Source: Acidimicrobiales bacterium
GTDB taxonomy: Bacteria > Actinomycetota > Acidimicrobiia > Acidimicrobiales > Poriferisodalaceae
Assembly: GCA_041394185.1 (NCBI GenBank)
Contig: JAWKIQ010000001.1
Location: 1,302,001-1,366,000, forward strand
DNA length: 64,000 bases
Reading direction: 5' to 3'
Shown: one piece after another, positions 34,471-42,617 of the stretch
Position numbering within the stretch: position 1 is the first letter of the stretch
Layout of the letters: each line of letters starts with the position of its first letter
Notes under the pieces: model-generated
What the model was told of the DNA's origin: nothing
Seen by the model: the letters and a program-made list of their open reading frames with translations, nothing else
Databases searched by the model: none
Position numbers and translations under genes: made by a program

Positions 34471-35088
34471 TCAGACAGCCACGATGGTGTCGATGGCGGC
34501 CGGCAGCTCGGCAGCGGCTGCGGCGAGATCCCAAGGATGGTTCCAAACCAAGTCGGCCCGCAGAGAGCTCGGCTGCACGAACAAGTCGTGCATCGGAGCC
34601 ACCGACTCTTCGAACTGGCGGGCCACATCGGCCTCGTCACGGCCGCGCTCGACAATGTCACGCGCCAGCCTGCGCTTGTACCGAACAGACTCGGGTACGT
34701 CGAGGAACACGCTCAGGTCGAGGCTGGAGGCGATCAGGTCATCGCTCGGCAACAAGATCCCCTCGGCTACGACCACCGGTCTGGGCTCGACGACGGTGTG
34801 ATCGCCCGAGCGGATGTGCCTGCTGAAGTCGTAGTGAGGCACCCCGACCGCCTGGCCCAAGCGCAGCGCCTCGAGATGAGCGGTGTACAGCTGGGCGTCG
34901 AGCGAATCGGGATGGTCGAAGTTGACGGCAACCCGCTCGTCGAACTCCAGATGCGCCAGATCGTGGTAGTACGCGTCATAGGGCAACACGGCCACGGCAT
35001 CGTCGCCGAGGTGTTCGGCCAGCGCCACCGCCAGAGAAGACTTGCCCGAACCCGAGCCCCCGCATACCCCGATTACAACGACATCCAC
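34471..35088 (-). CDS. udk: Uridine kinase
   Basis: The product is 205 residues. It has the P-loop GVCGGSGSGKSSLAVALAEH, the Asp/Tyr motif VLPYDAYYHDLAHL, the nucleoside-binding VNFDHPDSLDAQLY and PHYDFSRHIRSGD, a Walker-B-like VVAEGILL, and the lid YKRRLARDIVERGR. It phosphorylates uridine/cytidine in pyrimidine salvage. The length equals typical Udk. The GTG start lies 8 nt behind TAGGAT. Confidence 0.9.
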   Translation of the reverse strand: MDVVVIGVCGGSGSGKSSLAVALAEHLGDDAVAVLPYDAYYHDLAHLEFDERVAVNFDHPDSLDAQLYTAHLEALRLGQAVGVPHYDFSRHIRSGDHTVVEPRPVVVAEGILLPSDDLIASSLDLSVFLDVPESVRYKRRLARDIVERGRDEADVARQFEESVAPMHDLFVQPSSLRADLVWNHPWDLAAAAAELPAAIDTIVAV

Positions 35089-35096
35089 GGGAGGTC

Positions 35097-35102
35097 ATCC
35101 TA
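35097..35102 (-). promoter_or_regulatory. TAGGAT -10 box of udk
   Basis: TAGGAT on the minus strand ends 8 nt before the GTG start at 35088. Confidence 0.45.
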
Positions 35103-35108
35103 ACCCGA

Positions 35109-36302
35109 TCAGCTCTGCAGCGACCAGGCTTCTCGCCAGCCGAGTTTGCGATCGGTGTGGATGATCGAGCGAACATAGATGCGCTCTGCCAGCATCAGCA
35201 CCAGCCCTGAAGCTGCGGCGGTCAACAGCATCGCTCCTGCGACCTCCCACCACACGGCATCGCCAGACGCTATTCGACCTGGCATGGCAAACGGCGCCGT
35301 AACCGGCACCCAGCTGACCACCCGCGCCAGCATCGAACTGGGGTCCGAGGCCGAGAACAGGGCTCCGAAATAGCTCAGCATCAGTAGGACGGTCACCGGA
35401 GCCAACGTCGACTGGGCGTCTTCCTGGCGCGGAGCCAGCGAGGCCCCCGCTGCGAACACCGACCCGTACAACAGGTAGCCCAGGACGAACCAGGCCAGGC
35501 CAGACAGCACGAGACCCAGCGACAGCGCAGGCAGATCGGCCGAGCTGAACAGCGCCGCCGCAACAAGCGCGGACCCGGCCAGGGCTACGACCTGCACCAA
35601 ACCCAGCACGCCGACGCCGATGATCTTGCCCAGCAACAAATGCCTGGCCCGAACCGACGACAACACCAGCTCGACCACCTTGGTCGACTTCTCCTCGAAC
35701 ACCCCCATCAAGATGTAGGCGCCCGCCACCTGTATCGAGATGAACAACATGATGACGGTCACGAAGGCCAGACCTTCGCGGCCATCAGACCCAGGATCGG
35801 GGTCGAGCTCGACCACCTCGATCGGTGCAGCACCCTGCAACGTGGCCGCCACCGCCTGTTCGTCCAGGCCCGCCTCCGACAGACCGTCGATCAGTGCCGC
35901 CTGCTGCCAGGCAGGCGTGACCAAGGCGACGACGTCGCTTTGGGTCGTGGTCATCAACAGCTGTTCGCCGTCCACCACCACCCCGTCGACCTCGTCCGCC
36001 TCCAGCGCCGCGGCCGCCACATCGCGATCGACGTATTCGGTCAGCTCCAGTTGGGTGCCGTTCAGCTGCGCTGTCCGTTCGAGAACCTCGAGCACACCCG
36101 TGGGCTGGGGGCCGCTAACACCTATCCGCACCGGATCGTCGCCACCCAGCAACGCCCCCAAGCCAAACACGGCAAAAATCAGGAACACCGTCGTCAAGAT
36201 GCCGCCGATGAACGCCTTGGACGTGATGCGCGACGTCACCTCGCGCCGGCTGATCAAGCGCAGAGCACGCAGGGTGGCCACCCTCTGGTCGTTCTCGTTC
36301 AC
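35109..36302 (-). CDS. ABC-2 type exporter permease (NatB-like)
   Basis: The product is 397 residues. One N-terminal membrane helix (FIGGILTTVFLIFAVFGLG) is followed by a roughly 150-residue extracytoplasmic domain and five C-terminal helices, including VTVIMLFISIQVAGAYILMG and GVFEEKSTKVVELVLSSVRA, the phrase diagnostic of NatB/ABC-2 permeases. It would pair with the ATPase encoded just upstream (ATGA overlap at 36299-36302) to export Na+, a drug or another compound; the substrate is unknown. Confidence 0.87.
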   Translation of the reverse strand: MNENDQRVATLRALRLISRREVTSRITSKAFIGGILTTVFLIFAVFGLGALLGGDDPVRIGVSGPQPTGVLEVLERTAQLNGTQLELTEYVDRDVAAAALEADEVDGVVVDGEQLLMTTTQSDVVALVTPAWQQAALIDGLSEAGLDEQAVAATLQGAAPIEVVELDPDPGSDGREGLAFVTVIMLFISIQVAGAYILMGVFEEKSTKVVELVLSSVRARHLLLGKIIGVGVLGLVQVVALAGSALVAAALFSSADLPALSLGLVLSGLAWFVLGYLLYGSVFAAGASLAPRQEDAQSTLAPVTVLLMLSYFGALFSASDPSSMLARVVSWVPVTAPFAMPGRIASGDAVWWEVAGAMLLTAAASGLVLMLAERIYVRSIIHTDRKLGWREAWSLQS

Positions 36303-37195
36303 AGCTCGATCCCCTCGGCAAGGCGGGTAAAGGCATCCTGCAGGCTCGGCAGGTCATAGTCGAAACGCACTATCGGCCCTGCCCGACGGGCCCGCGCCAA
36401 CAGATCGTCCAAGTCGCCGTCCGACCCCACCTCGACCACGACCGACGTGGCCGTCGACCTCAGCACAGGCGCATCGACCACCTCCGTCAAAGACGCCGTG
36501 GGCCGATCGACCTCGATGGTGCAAACCCGGGCCCCGCTGGCACCTCTGACCGCCGCAACCGTTCCCGAGGCGCGTACCCGTCCGGCCACGATCACCACGA
36601 TCTCGTCACAGATGCGCTCTACCAGGTCGAGCTGATGCGAGCTGAACAACACCCCAACCCCCTGCGACACACGCGCACGCAACACCTGCTGCAACGTCTC
36701 CACCGCAACCGGGTCCAGACCGTTGAACGGTTCGTCCAACACCAACAGCTCGGGCTCGGTCACCAGCGAAACGGCCAGCTGAACCCGCTGCTGGTTGCCG
36801 TGACTCAACTTCTCCACCGCATCGTCACGACGATCCGCCAGCCCTAGGGTGTCGAGGATCGCAGTGGCCCTCTGGCCGGCCGTCGAACGATCGACCCCCT
36901 TCAGTTCGGCAAAGAAGGCAATCTGCTCGGCCACCTTCATCTTCGGGTACAGGCCCCTTTGCTCGGGCATGTAGCCAAAGCGGGCCAAAGCCCGCCTGTC
37001 CACCGGCGCACCGTCCCAGCTGATCGATCCGCTGTCGGGCTCGACCAGCCCGAAGATCGAACGCATGGTGGTCGACTTGCCGGCACCATTCGGGCCGACG
37101 AACCCCACGATGCGCCCCCTCTCGACCGCTAGTGCGACGTCATCAACCGCGACGATGTCGCCATAACGTTTCGACAGACCCTGGATATCGAGCAT
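36299..37195 (-). CDS. ABC transporter ATP-binding protein (NatA-like)
   Basis: The product is 298 residues. Walker A GFVGPNGAGKSTTMRSIFG, signature LSHGNQQRVQLAVSL, Walker B LLVLDEPFNGLDPV and the H-loop SSHQLDLVERICD are all intact. A roughly 90-residue C-terminal extension is typical of ABC-2 exporters. It is coupled by a 4-bp overlap to the permease gene. Upstream lies a 176-bp region with inverted and tandem repeats. The ATG at 37195 is close to the conserved strand LDIQGLSKRYGDI. Confidence 0.92.
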   Translation of the reverse strand: MLDIQGLSKRYGDIVAVDDVALAVERGRIVGFVGPNGAGKSTTMRSIFGLVEPDSGSISWDGAPVDRRALARFGYMPEQRGLYPKMKVAEQIAFFAELKGVDRSTAGQRATAILDTLGLADRRDDAVEKLSHGNQQRVQLAVSLVTEPELLVLDEPFNGLDPVAVETLQQVLRARVSQGVGVLFSSHQLDLVERICDEIVVIVAGRVRASGTVAAVRGASGARVCTIEVDRPTASLTEVVDAPVLRSTATSVVVEVGSDGDLDDLLARARRAGPIVRFDYDLPSLQDAFTRLAEGIEL

Positions 37196-37256
37196 GGGAT
37201 CAGTCTGGCGGCACCGGGCCAGATAGTGCGGCCACCCTCGCCCGCCCCAAACGCAA

Positions 37257-37302
37257 ACACCGGTGTCTGAGCGGCGCCAGACGCCGCCCGAACACCGGTG
37301 TT
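37257..37302. repeat. Nested inverted repeats between acyl-CoA dehydrogenase and ABC transporter genes
   Basis: Two ACACCGGTGT palindromes (37257-37266 and 37292-37301) flank a GCGGCG/CGCCGC hairpin. The whole can fold as one long stem or as separate operators. It sits upstream of the ABC transporter ATPase gene, where a terminator or a repressor site would be expected; which of these it is cannot be decided by reading alone. Confidence 0.5.
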
Positions 37303-37308
37303 CGAGAC

Positions 37309-37390
37309 TGTCTTTGGGTCAGGAGACGCCTATTTGGGCGTGTCCTTCTGTGTCTTTGGGTCAGGACACGCCTATTTGGGCGTGTCCTTC
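37309..37390. repeat. Two-copy 42-bp-period tandem repeat containing a hairpin
   Basis: Two 40-bp copies (37309-37348 and 37351-37390) differ at one base. Each contains a 10-bp inverted repeat AGGACACGCC / GGCGTGTCCT (one mismatch in the first copy) with loop TATTTG. The second copy overlaps the stop codon of the acyl-CoA dehydrogenase gene. Confidence 0.85.
37363..37388 (-). terminator. Perfect 10-bp stem at the 3' end of the acyl-CoA dehydrogenase gene
   Basis: AGGACACGCC (37363-37372) pairs with GGCGTGTCCT (37379-37388). The TAG stop codon begins in the loop. No T-tract follows, so termination may be intrinsic-like or Rho-assisted. A near copy lies directly downstream. Confidence 0.45.
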
Positions 37391-38622
37391 CAGGGCCCGG
37401 CGTCGGCGCGGGGTTCCTTGGGCAGGCCCAGGATGCGCTCGCCCACGATGTTGCGCTGGACCTGGCTGGAACCGGCATAGATCGTGCCGGACCGGGCCAT
37501 ATACGCCGTGTTGATCCACGACGTCGCCGTGTTGGGGGTGCCAGGCGACGAAGCGCCCAAGCCGCTGCCCTCATGCGGGTCGGCGTCATGAACCATTGCA
37601 TCTGCGCCCAAGATGTCGAGCGCCAGCTCGGTGACGTCCTTGTGATACTCGCTCCACAGCAGCTTGCCGATTGAGCTGCCAGGCCCAGGCGCCTCACCCG
37701 CCAGGAACGAACTCAGGCCCTGCATGCCCAGATAGCGCATGATCTCGACCTTCGTGTGACACTTGGCCAGCCGCTGACGAATGATGGGATCTTCGGTGGC
37801 GCCACGCTCTCGCGCCAGCTCGACCAAGCGGTCGAGCTCGTCGCGGAACCCCAGCGACAACACCGTCACCCGCGCCCCGCGCTCGAACCCCAGCAAGGTG
37901 TTGGCCACCGACCAGCCGCCGTTCACCTCGCCGATGACGTTTTCCTTCGGGCACCTGGCGTCGGAGAAGAACACCTCATTGAAGTGGCTGTGGCCGGCCA
38001 TGTTGACAATGGGCCGAACCTCGACGCCGGGCTGATCCATCGGCACCAACAAGAACGAGATGCCCTGGTGCTTCGGAGCATCCGGATCGGTGCGAGCGAG
38101 CACGAAGATCATGTTCGCCAGATGACCACTGGAGGTCCAGATCTTCTGACCGTTGATGACCCACTCGTCGCCATCGAGCACGGCCCTACAGCCCAGGTTC
38201 GCCAGGTCGGAGCCAGCGTTGGGCTCGGAGTACCCCTGGCACCACAGATCGGTGCCGTCGAGGATGCGGGGCAGATAGTGCCTCTTTTGTTCCTCGGTTC
38301 CGCGATGGATGATCGTGTTGCCCACCATCGTGATGCTGAAACCATCGTTGCTGCCCGCCGTGGGCACGCCGCGCTTGTAGAACTCCTCGTTGATGATGAT
38401 GTTCTCGAGGGCGGTAAGCCCCGGACCCCCGTATTCGGTGGGCCAGCTGGGCGCCAGCAGCTTGTTGTCGGCCAGCACCTGGCGCCAGCTACGGGTGAAC
38501 TCGAGCTTCTCGGCGTCGGTCAGGGCGCCGATGCCCTTCCAGTCCGCAGGCAGATTCTCGTCGAGGAACGCGACGATCTTGGCGCGATATTCCTCGGTGT
38601 CTTCGGTATAGGTCGGCTGCAT
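37372..38622 (-). CDS. Acyl-CoA dehydrogenase
   Basis: The product is about 416 residues. Motifs of the family: QGYSEPNAGSDLANLGCRAV (FAD/substrate region), WVINGQKIWTSSGHLANMIF, NVIGEVNGGWSVANTLLGFE and the C-terminal ARSGTIYAGSSQVQRNIVGE, whose 'IYAGSSQVQ' phrase is the flavin-binding end. It oxidises an acyl-CoA to the 2-enoyl-CoA, passing electrons to ETF. The frame is open far upstream, but ATG 38622 with TACCTT 7 nt before it is the real start. The stop codon lies in a hairpin. Confidence 0.9.
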   Translation of the reverse strand: MQPTYTEDTEEYRAKIVAFLDENLPADWKGIGALTDAEKLEFTRSWRQVLADNKLLAPSWPTEYGGPGLTALENIIINEEFYKRGVPTAGSNDGFSITMVGNTIIHRGTEEQKRHYLPRILDGTDLWCQGYSEPNAGSDLANLGCRAVLDGDEWVINGQKIWTSSGHLANMIFVLARTDPDAPKHQGISFLLVPMDQPGVEVRPIVNMAGHSHFNEVFFSDARCPKENVIGEVNGGWSVANTLLGFERGARVTVLSLGFRDELDRLVELARERGATEDPIIRQRLAKCHTKVEIMRYLGMQGLSSFLAGEAPGPGSSIGKLLWSEYHKDVTELALDILGADAMVHDADPHEGSGLGASSPGTPNTATSWINTAYMARSGTIYAGSSQVQRNIVGERILGLPKEPRADAGPWKDTPK

Positions 38623-38629
38623 AGCGCCA

Positions 38630-38635
38630 AAGGTA
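38630..38635 (-). promoter_or_regulatory. TACCTT -10 box of the acyl-CoA dehydrogenase gene
   Basis: TACCTT on the minus strand ends 7 nt before ATG 38622 and supports that start over the long upstream frame. Confidence 0.45.
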
Positions 38636-38654
38636 GACCCGCCGACGGCTCGGT

Positions 38655-39242
38655 TCACAAACCGCGTTCGACCATTCGTTCGGCGATGCGATCGATCACC
38701 GCCACGTCTTGGAATCCTGGCAGCAGAAAACCGTTGGGGAACAGGGTCGCTGGAACGGCAACCACACTGTTTTCGAGGCCCTCGTCGCGGGCCGCGACGA
38801 GCAGATCGACATGTGTCTCGTCGACGACAGAGCGGACCGCTTCGTCGCCGTCGACGCCGCAACCTTGGGCAATCGTTCGCAGCACCTCCAGGTCCGACAC
38901 GTCGCGGCCCTCGACCCAGACAGCCCTGAACAACTGCCGGTGAACATCGCCGAACGACTCCGCGGCGGTTGCCTGGACGAAACAGGCCAACAGGTGGGCC
39001 CGACGGGTGGGCATGATCCGGTCGGGAAGAGCAAAATCGACGCCCTCGATGTCGGCCAGCTCGACGAACTTCGCGAACCGTTTCGCCGAGATCGGCCGGC
39101 CCTCGGGCCCGATACCCGGATGCAGCTCGAACGGCATCCACCTGACCTCGATGCCATGGTGGTTCTGCAACCTCTCCACCCGCGACTGGTTGAGATAACA
39201 CCACGGGCACAGATAGTCGGACCAGACAGTGACACGCGTCAT
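38655..39242 (-). CDS. DsbA-family (FrnE-like) thioredoxin-fold oxidoreductase
   Basis: The product is about 195 residues. The active-site motif is CPWC in VWSDYLCPWCYLNQ, followed by the helical insert (RWMPFELHPGIGPEGRP) and the cis-Pro strand VVAVPATLFPNGFLLPG. This matches FrnE/DsbA proteins, which are cytoplasmic in actinobacteria (no signal peptide here). The role may be disulfide or polyketide redox chemistry; the substrate is unknown. TACCGT lies 6 nt upstream of the ATG. It is divergent from the ABC1 kinase gene with a 42-bp gap. Confidence 0.88.
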   Translation of the reverse strand: MTRVTVWSDYLCPWCYLNQSRVERLQNHHGIEVRWMPFELHPGIGPEGRPISAKRFAKFVELADIEGVDFALPDRIMPTRRAHLLACFVQATAAESFGDVHRQLFRAVWVEGRDVSDLEVLRTIAQGCGVDGDEAVRSVVDETHVDLLVAARDEGLENSVVAVPATLFPNGFLLPGFQDVAVIDRIAERMVERGL

Positions 39243-39248
39243 GTCGCA

Positions 39249-39254
39249 ACGGTA
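39249..39254 (-). promoter_or_regulatory. TACCGT -10 box of the FrnE-like gene
   Basis: TACCGT on the minus strand ends 6 nt before ATG 39242. Confidence 0.4.
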
Positions 39255-39271
39255 GCCACCCGGCCTGCCCG

Positions 39272-39277
39272 TACCCT
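39272..39277 (+). promoter_or_regulatory. TACCCT -10 box of the ABC1 kinase gene
   Basis: TACCCT ends 7 nt before GTG 39285 and fixes that start inside a much longer open frame. Confidence 0.45.
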
Positions 39278-39284
39278 TCATCGG

Positions 39285-40754
39285 GTGATTCGAGCAATGT
39301 TGGCCGCCGCTGCGGCGATTTGGCTGGTCAACCGGCTGCGCCGGGTCGCCGAAGACCACGACATTCATCCCATCGCCCACTCGACACGGGCTCGCCGCAC
39401 CGTCGAGATGGCCAAGCTGGGCGCCCGACGAGGCACCGACCGAACCATCACCTCGGCGCGGGCACAATTCGGATCAGACGAACGCCGGCGCCGCCTGGTC
39501 GCAGAGCTCGAGCTGCGAGAGGCCCGCGACGTCGTCGATTCGCTGGGGCGTATGAAGGGCGCCCTCATGAAGCTGGGCCAAATGGCGAGCTATCTCGACG
39601 AAGGGCTGCCCGAGCCCATGCGCCTGGCTCTGGCCGAACTGCGCAGCGACGCTCCCCCGATGTCGGGCGACCTGGCACTGACCGAGATCGAGACTTCGCT
39701 GGGCCAGCCCCTGCTGAGCCTTTTCGAGCACGTCGACCCCCAACCGCTGGCAGCTGCATCGATAGGCCAGGTACACAAGGCCATCACCCGCGACGGTCGC
39801 GAGGTTGCGGTGAAGGTCCAGTACCCCGGCATCGCCGACGCAATCGCCGCCGACCTCGACAACACCGAGACCCTGGCGAACATGCTGGGATTCATCTTTC
39901 CCGGCCTCGACCCCACCAGCCTGGTCGAGGAGTTGAGAGCCCGCATCCTCGAGGAGCTCGACTACGAGCAGGAGGCGCGCAACCAAAGGGCCTTCGCCGA
40001 CTACTACCGGGGTCACCCCTACATCTGGGTGCCAGATGTCATCGACGAACTGTCGACCCACAACGTGCTTACCACCGAGTTCGTCAACGGCAAGACCTTC
40101 GACGAAGCCTTCGAGATGAGCCAACAAGACCGCGACCGCTATGCGGAGATCTTGTATCGCTTCGTCTTTCGCAGCCTCAACCGCCAACTGGCCTTCAACG
40201 GCGACCCCCACCCGGGCAACTACCTGCTGGCCGACGACGGACGGCTGGCGTTCCTGGACTTCGGGCTGGTCAAGTATTTCGACCCCGCCGAGGTCGACCA
40301 GTTCACCGCCTTGATTCAGGCGATGATCTACGGCGACCATCATCGTTTCCGCCAAGAGGCCGAGCGCGTCCAGGTGCTGCGGCCCGGGGCGCCGTTCTCC
40401 GACGACGACGTTTTCGAGTGGTTCAGCAGCTACTACGAACTGATCCTCGAAGACCGCGAGCTGACCATCACACCCGAATATTCGGGTCAGCTTCTGCGCA
40501 AGACGTTCGACGCCAAGGCCAACGCCATCTTGAAGCACACCAACGTGCCGCCGACGTTTGCGCTGATCCAGCGCATCAACCTGGGGCTGTTTTCGATCCT
40601 GGCGAAGCTGAACGCAACCGCCAACTGGCGTCAGATATCTGAGGAGCTGTGGGTCTGGACCGACGCCGAACCATCGACGCCCATCGGCGAGCACGAAGCC
40701 ACCTGGCTGGCAGCCCACCCCAGGCCCGCCAACTCCGAAGGGCCCAAGGGCTGA
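39285..40754 (+). CDS. ABC1/UbiB-family atypical kinase
   Basis: The product is about 489 residues. Family hallmarks: the KxGQ helix (GALMKLGQMASYLDEGLPEP), the Ala-rich loop (PLAAASIGQVHKA), VAVKVQYPG, the catalytic NGDPHPGNYLL and the metal-binding AFLDFGLVKYF. UbiB-like proteins act on membrane lipids, e.g. quinone biosynthesis in Gram-negatives; the role in actinobacteria is less defined. A hydrophobic N-terminus (MLAAAAAIWLVN) may anchor it. The open frame upstream is an artefact. A strong hairpin follows the stop. Confidence 0.9.
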   Translation: MIRAMLAAAAAIWLVNRLRRVAEDHDIHPIAHSTRARRTVEMAKLGARRGTDRTITSARAQFGSDERRRRLVAELELREARDVVDSLGRMKGALMKLGQMASYLDEGLPEPMRLALAELRSDAPPMSGDLALTEIETSLGQPLLSLFEHVDPQPLAAASIGQVHKAITRDGREVAVKVQYPGIADAIAADLDNTETLANMLGFIFPGLDPTSLVEELRARILEELDYEQEARNQRAFADYYRGHPYIWVPDVIDELSTHNVLTTEFVNGKTFDEAFEMSQQDRDRYAEILYRFVFRSLNRQLAFNGDPHPGNYLLADDGRLAFLDFGLVKYFDPAEVDQFTALIQAMIYGDHHRFRQEAERVQVLRPGAPFSDDDVFEWFSSYYELILEDRELTITPEYSGQLLRKTFDAKANAILKHTNVPPTFALIQRINLGLFSILAKLNATANWRQISEELWVWTDAEPSTPIGEHEATWLAAHPRPANSEGPKG

Positions 40755-40778
40755 CCAGCTACCCGGCGGTGATGCCCA

Positions 40779-40821
40779 GGAACGTTGCCGCCCGCGATGC
40801 GGCGACGGGCGACAACGTCCC
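40779..40821. terminator. Bidirectional hairpin between ABC1 kinase and MaoC-like genes
   Basis: AACGTTGCCGCCCG (from 40781) pairs with CGGGCGACAACGT (to 40818) with one internal mismatch, separated by an 11-nt loop. It lies between two convergent genes, as expected for a shared terminator. There is no clear T-tract. Confidence 0.55.
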
Positions 40822-40833
40822 CGACCGTCGCAC

Positions 40834-41253
40834 CTAGTCGACCTTGGCCGTGGCGCTGCCGGTCAACACCGTGACCCCGTTCTGGTTGACCGTGGCAACA
40901 TCGAAGTCGGCCAGGTTCTGACCATCTTCGTTGCGCACTGCGGTGACCGTCATGGTGGCCGTCAGGGTGTCGCCAGGCCACACCTGGTTGACGAAGCGCA
41001 CCCCGTAATAGGTCAACATCGCATCGCCAACGGTGTCGGTCAGCAACCTGCCGGTCATGCCCATCGTGAGCATCCCGTGGGCGAACACACCCGGATAACC
41101 CGCCACCTCCTTGGTGAACAGATCGTCGGTGTGAAGCGGGTTGTAGTCGCCGGAGGCACCGGCGTATTGCACCAGCCGGGTGCGGGTGAGGTCATCGACG
41201 ATGACCATGCTGAAGGTCTGCCCGACCTCTAGTTCGTTTGCGTCCAGTGCCAT
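40834..41253 (-). CDS. MaoC-like hydratase, catalytic hotdog subunit
   Basis: The product is 139 residues. The hydratase-2 motif is present: YAGASGDYNPLHTDDLFTKE (catalytic Asp and His within GDYNPLH), with GVFAHGMLTMGMTGRLL. It pairs with the N-terminal-type MaoC subunit encoded immediately upstream (1-bp TGATG overlap), as in the HadAB/HadBC-type (3R)-hydroxyacyl dehydratases of actinobacteria. A fatty-acid or sterol side-chain substrate is plausible but not shown. Confidence 0.85.
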   Translation of the reverse strand: MALDANELEVGQTFSMVIVDDLTRTRLVQYAGASGDYNPLHTDDLFTKEVAGYPGVFAHGMLTMGMTGRLLTDTVGDAMLTYYGVRFVNQVWPGDTLTATMTVTAVRNEDGQNLADFDVATVNQNGVTVLTGSATAKVD

Positions 41254-41756
41254 CAGCTGTCGATCACTTTCTCGGTGCGCACACCGACTCCCCTGGCGGT
41301 TATGACGAGCTCACCGTTCTGGTCTCGGTATTCGGTGATGGTCTCGGAGAACTTCAGCTTGCCCGCCCGCTTCGACTCCTTCTCCCAGGACTCACCCGGA
41401 AACGTGGTGGCAGACAAAACATCGCCCGGCTCGATGTGGCGGTGGTACGTGAAGTGCTGTTCGGCGTGCAGCCCGCCGCCATTGCCGCCGCCGCCACCGC
41501 CACCGCCGTCTTGCTCCTTGGTGCGCCCGGACGGAGTCGATCCGCTGCCGAACCACACCTCGCCGACCTTTGGACGAAGCGGATAATCGGGGTCGAATTG
41601 TGCGCTCGCCTGGGCAAACGTGGGCGGAGCGATCATGTGGCCGAGGTCCGTAGAGGCCGCGGCCTCAGGGTTTTGATACACGGGGTTGGGGTCGCCGATC
41701 GATCTGGCGAACATCATCACGTGGCTTTCCTCGACCGGAAAGCGTTCTGCTGGCAT
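41253..41756 (-). CDS. MaoC-family dehydratase N-terminal (non-catalytic) subunit with poly-Gly insert
   Basis: The product is about 167 residues. The hotdog fold is indicated by FARSIGDPNPVYQNPEAAAS, MIAPPTFAQASAQF and HFTYHRHIEPGDVLSATT, matching the FAS1-type/HadA- or HadC-like partner subunit. An unusual stretch with eight Gly followed by NGGG lies between the two halves of the hotdog. ATG 41756 has an AAGG site and is preferred over the in-frame start at 41801. It is transcribed with the catalytic MaoC gene. Confidence 0.83.
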   Translation of the reverse strand: MPAERFPVEESHVMMFARSIGDPNPVYQNPEAAASTDLGHMIAPPTFAQASAQFDPDYPLRPKVGEVWFGSGSTPSGRTKEQDGGGGGGGGNGGGLHAEQHFTYHRHIEPGDVLSATTFPGESWEKESKRAGKLKFSETITEYRDQNGELVITARGVGVRTEKVIDS

Positions 41757-41899
41757 GGGTATCCCTTCTGTCCCTTCCAGGCGCTGACGACACCGCGTCA
41801 AGGCCGGATTTTGGCGGCCGGTGTTCCCCCTGGGCGGCCGTACATGCCATCATCGCACTTGGGAACACTGCGATCCCAAGTCCCGGACCGGGGGAATCG

Positions 41900-42574
41900 A
41901 TGACGTTCGACAGGCTGACGCGTGCTCAGAAGCGGGCTATTCGCACCCGCAACTCGATGCTGCGTGCCGCCCAGACACTGTTCGCCGAGCGCGGCTTCGT
42001 GAACGTCACCATCGCACACATCACCGACATGGCCGATGTCGCCCTCGGGTCGTTCTACAACCACTTCGACAATCGCGAACACATCATCGAAGCCGTCCTG
42101 GCCGACCTTTCGCTGTCACAAGAGCGATTCCACGCCAGCATCACCCGTCGCTTCGAGCCCGGTCCCGAAGCCACAATCGTGTCGCGATACGTATCCACGG
42201 CCCAACGCTGCCAGCTAGACCCTCTTTGGGCCGATCTGGCCGAGCAGGCGACCCTGATCAAGCGCTGGCCCATGCCCGCAATGGTCGACGAGGTGCACCA
42301 CGCGCTGAGTCAACTGCCCGACGCCGACTCGATGGCACCAGACGCCGAGCTCAACCCCGAATACACAGCCCGCCTGATAGTGGCCGTGGTGCGAATGTTG
42401 TTCGACCGCGAACGCACCAACGACCTCGAAACCGAAACCCGCGTCGGGCTTTCGTCGCTGCTGCGAGCACTCGAGTTCACCGACAAGGCCAACCGCTACT
42501 GGGTCGAGGCTGCAACCGCTGTTCCGCTCGACCTCGAAAGCCTCGCGGACAGCCGCTCGCAGGCCTACCCCTGA
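41900..42574 (+). CDS. TetR-family transcriptional regulator
   Basis: The product is 224 residues. The helix-turn-helix is clear: AAQTLFAERGFVNVTIAHIT then ADVALGSFYNHFDNREHIIE. The C-terminal half is helical with no recognisable ligand motif. It is divergent from the MaoC pair (143-bp gap) and may control that pair or the lipid/P450 genes nearby. A GGGGGA box precedes the ATG. It converges on the HAD gene with a hairpin between. Confidence 0.88.
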   Translation: MTFDRLTRAQKRAIRTRNSMLRAAQTLFAERGFVNVTIAHITDMADVALGSFYNHFDNREHIIEAVLADLSLSQERFHASITRRFEPGPEATIVSRYVSTAQRCQLDPLWADLAEQATLIKRWPMPAMVDEVHHALSQLPDADSMAPDAELNPEYTARLIVAVVRMLFDRERTNDLETETRVGLSSLLRALEFTDKANRYWVEAATAVPLDLESLADSRSQAYP

Positions 42575-42587
42575 ACTGCGCTTGGCC

Positions 42588-42613
42588 GGTGGCGGCGATG
42601 GAGCCACGCCACC
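42588..42613. terminator. Hairpin between convergent TetR and HAD genes
   Basis: GGTGGCG (42588-42594) pairs with CGCCACC (42607-42613) around a 12-nt loop in the 43-bp gap between two convergent genes. Confidence 0.4.
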
Positions 42614-42617
42614 GCCA

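Noticed and set aside
38709..40754. A 681-codon frame extending the ABC1 kinase upstream over the FrnE-like gene
   Set aside because: The family domain and -10 box place the start at 39285; the extension is antisense to the FrnE-like gene.
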